NCBI RefSeq assembly: GCF_014204835.1
Contig: NZ_JACHMD010000001.1
Location: forward strand, 1,302,001 to 1,366,000
Origin: Microbacterium marinum
GTDB taxonomy: Bacteria > Actinomycetota > Actinomycetes > Actinomycetales > Microbacteriaceae
Reading direction: 5' to 3'
DNA: 64,000 nt
Part shown: positions 62,825 through 64,000 of the stretch, piece by piece
How positions within the stretch are numbered: the stretch's first letter is position 1
Layout: each line of letters begins with the position of its first letter
Program-made: the position numbers and the translations under genes
Notes under the pieces: generated by a model
What the model saw: the letters and a program-made list of their open reading frames with translations, nothing else
The model's database searches: none
What the model was told of the DNA's origin: nothing

Positions 62825-63139
62825 ATGGAATTGATGAATCAGAAGTACTCGCCCGAGATGCGGGAGAAGGCGTTGCGGATGCTGGACGAGGCGAAGCCCT
62901 CGCATCCGAATCTCATGACCGCGGTGCGTCATGTCGCTGGGCTTCTTGGTATGAGCGCGGAGACGTTGCGGGTGTGGCATCGCCGTCGCGAAGTCGACGG
63001 CGGGCAGCGTCCCGGTGTGCCCACCGATGTTGCCGAGGAGAACAAGCGCCTGCGGCGTGAGAACGCTGAGCTGCGCAAGGCGAACGAAGTCCTCAAAGCC
63101 GCGAGCGTGTTTTTCGCGAAGGAACTCGACCGCTCCTGA
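62825..63139 (+). CDS. IS3-family OrfA
   Basis: A 104-residue protein: a helix-turn-helix (YSPEMREKALRMLDEA; VAGLLGMSAETLRVWHRR) and a leucine-zipper helix (VAEENKRLRRENAELRKANEV) ending FFAKELDRS, as in IS3-group OrfA. The OrfB that should follow in another frame is absent (63140-63314 has none), so the element is broken. Confidence 0.9.
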   Translation: MELMNQKYSPEMREKALRMLDEAKPSHPNLMTAVRHVAGLLGMSAETLRVWHRRREVDGGQRPGVPTDVAEENKRLRRENAELRKANEVLKAASVFFAKELDRS

Positions 63140-63314
63140 CGGGTCTGCCCCGCGCACACCGCTTCCGCTGTCCCGATAGCCGGTCGTCCACCGGCACAGG
63201 TGCGGACCATCCGGGTGAACGACCAGAACCCAGCAACTACCTAAGCCTTCGATTCCCGTAAGACTGTCCCGCAAAAATGCCCGGTGAAGGTGCCCTAAAC
63301 GCTACAGTCGTCGC

Positions 63315-63896
63315 ATGCTTGTCGGATACGCCCGCGTCTCAACCTCTGGGCAGGACCTCGCCGCGCAGCGGGACGGCCTCCACTCGCTCGGCGTCGATCC
63401 CGAGAACGTGCACGTCGACCACGGCATGACCGGAACGAACCGTGAACGCCCGGGGCTCCGCGAAGCGCTTGCCGCGGTCCGCAAAGGTGACGTCCTGGTC
63501 GTCACCAAGCTCGATCGCTTCGCAAGATCACTCCCCGACGCTCGTGATATCGCCGACGAGCTGACGCGCAAGGGCGTGACGTTGAACCTCGGAGGTTCCG
63601 TCTACGACCCAACCGATCCCGTTGGGCGACTGCTGTTCAACGTCCTCGGGATGGTCGCGGAGTTCGAAGCCGACCTCATCCGTGCCCGCACGCGCGAGGG
63701 GATGGCGATCGCTAAGGCCGCGGGCAAGCTCCGCGGAAAGAAGCCCAAGCTCTCCGTCTCACAGGAGAAGCACCTGGTCGCGCTGCACCGTGCCGGCACG
63801 CACACCACGAGCGAAATCGCCGAGCTCTTCGGTGTCGCCCGCTCAACCGTGTACCGAGCGATCCAGCGCGGCGGAGCGAACCCACCCGCCGCCTGA
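63315..63896 (+). CDS. serine recombinase (Tn3-type resolvase family)
   Basis: A 193-residue small serine recombinase. It contains GYARVSTSGQDLAAQRDGL with catalytic Ser near residue 9, VVTKLDRFARSLPDA, NLGGSVYDPTDPVGRLLFNVLGMVAEFEADLIRART (E helix) and a C-terminal helix-turn-helix (TTSEIAELFGVARSTVYRAI). Intact. Its own res site is not obvious in the 170 bp upstream; it is a candidate enzyme for the res-like repeats elsewhere in this window. Confidence 0.95.
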   Translation: MLVGYARVSTSGQDLAAQRDGLHSLGVDPENVHVDHGMTGTNRERPGLREALAAVRKGDVLVVTKLDRFARSLPDARDIADELTRKGVTLNLGGSVYDPTDPVGRLLFNVLGMVAEFEADLIRARTREGMAIAKAAGKLRGKKPKLSVSQEKHLVALHRAGTHTTSEIAELFGVARSTVYRAIQRGGANPPAA

Positions 63897-63936
63897 CGAC
63901 ACCGAGCGAAGCGAGAAGGACGACACCGAGCGAAGC
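63895..63936 (+). repeat. tandem 18-bp direct repeat after the resolvase
   Basis: GACGACACCGAGCGAAGC at 63895-63912 and again at 63919-63936, overlapping the resolvase stop. Confidence 0.8.
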
Positions 63937-64000
63937 TGCTCACAGGTCGTCGACTCCGAGCTCACTTCCGCGCTGGGGCTCCTCGACGCGATGAGCCCTG

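Noticed and set aside
63140..63314. Possible IS3 OrfB start after OrfA
   Set aside because: No frame shows DDE-domain sequence; it stops within about 35 codons.

Overview
The window is high-GC actinobacterial DNA. Codon use, leaderless or weak-SD starts, the Tat, Dyp and CopC families and the frequent ggcatcc/ggatgc words all suggest a Microbacteriaceae genome, most likely Microbacterium. That genus call is inferred from composition and gene content only.

Positions 1 to about 20,420 look like ordinary chromosome. They hold sugar-active enzymes (a GH65 phosphorylase, a GH30 glucosylceramidase-like hydrolase, a GH114-like lipoprotein and an SGNH hydrolase), TetR regulators, an accessory YidC/Oxa1 insertase, a tRNA-Arg(CCT), oxidoreductases and a small XRE/membrane-protein operon. 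One unusual operon (12,620-15,308, minus strand) joins a ketoacyl-synthase-III-like protein to a heme-oxygenase-like diiron oxidase candidate and an unrecognised third protein.

From about 20,640 to the end the DNA is a mosaic of accessory cassettes. An IS256 element is followed by a metal island: CmtR and a CtpG-like P1B-ATPase, DsbA-like, CcsB, two LspA paralogues, a Tat-exported M23 peptidase, CopC, CtaG, a Cys-rich protein and an ArsR/CDF pair. Next comes a copper operon (CopC, PCuAC, Dyp peroxidase) like the Streptomyces DtpA locus. SulP/MerR, NhaA and a Trk/Ktr potassium channel follow.

From 44,100 to 55,780 the theme is formaldehyde. There are two near-identical Zn-dependent formaldehyde dehydrogenase-type genes in a 1,393-bp duplication, the ribulose-monophosphate pair hxlB-hxlA with a divergent LuxR regulator, a DJ-1/PfpI protein, an ABM monooxygenase and a sarcosine-oxidase-like flavoprotein whose family releases formaldehyde. 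Broken IS3, IS5-like and ISL3 pieces separate these modules. The last part (56,400-64,000) carries an NhaA-thioredoxin fusion, an MFS transporter, a DUF488 protein, a UvrA-like ATPase, an IS3 OrfA and a serine resolvase.

The most striking unexplained structure is a roughly 95-bp repeat present four times (20,645; 37,960; 44,106; 52,290), always in the same orientation and always at a cassette junction. It has a 20-22 bp palindrome followed at fixed distance by two inverted arms, an arrangement like a resolvase res site. The left edge of the fdhA duplication falls at the edge of this palindrome.
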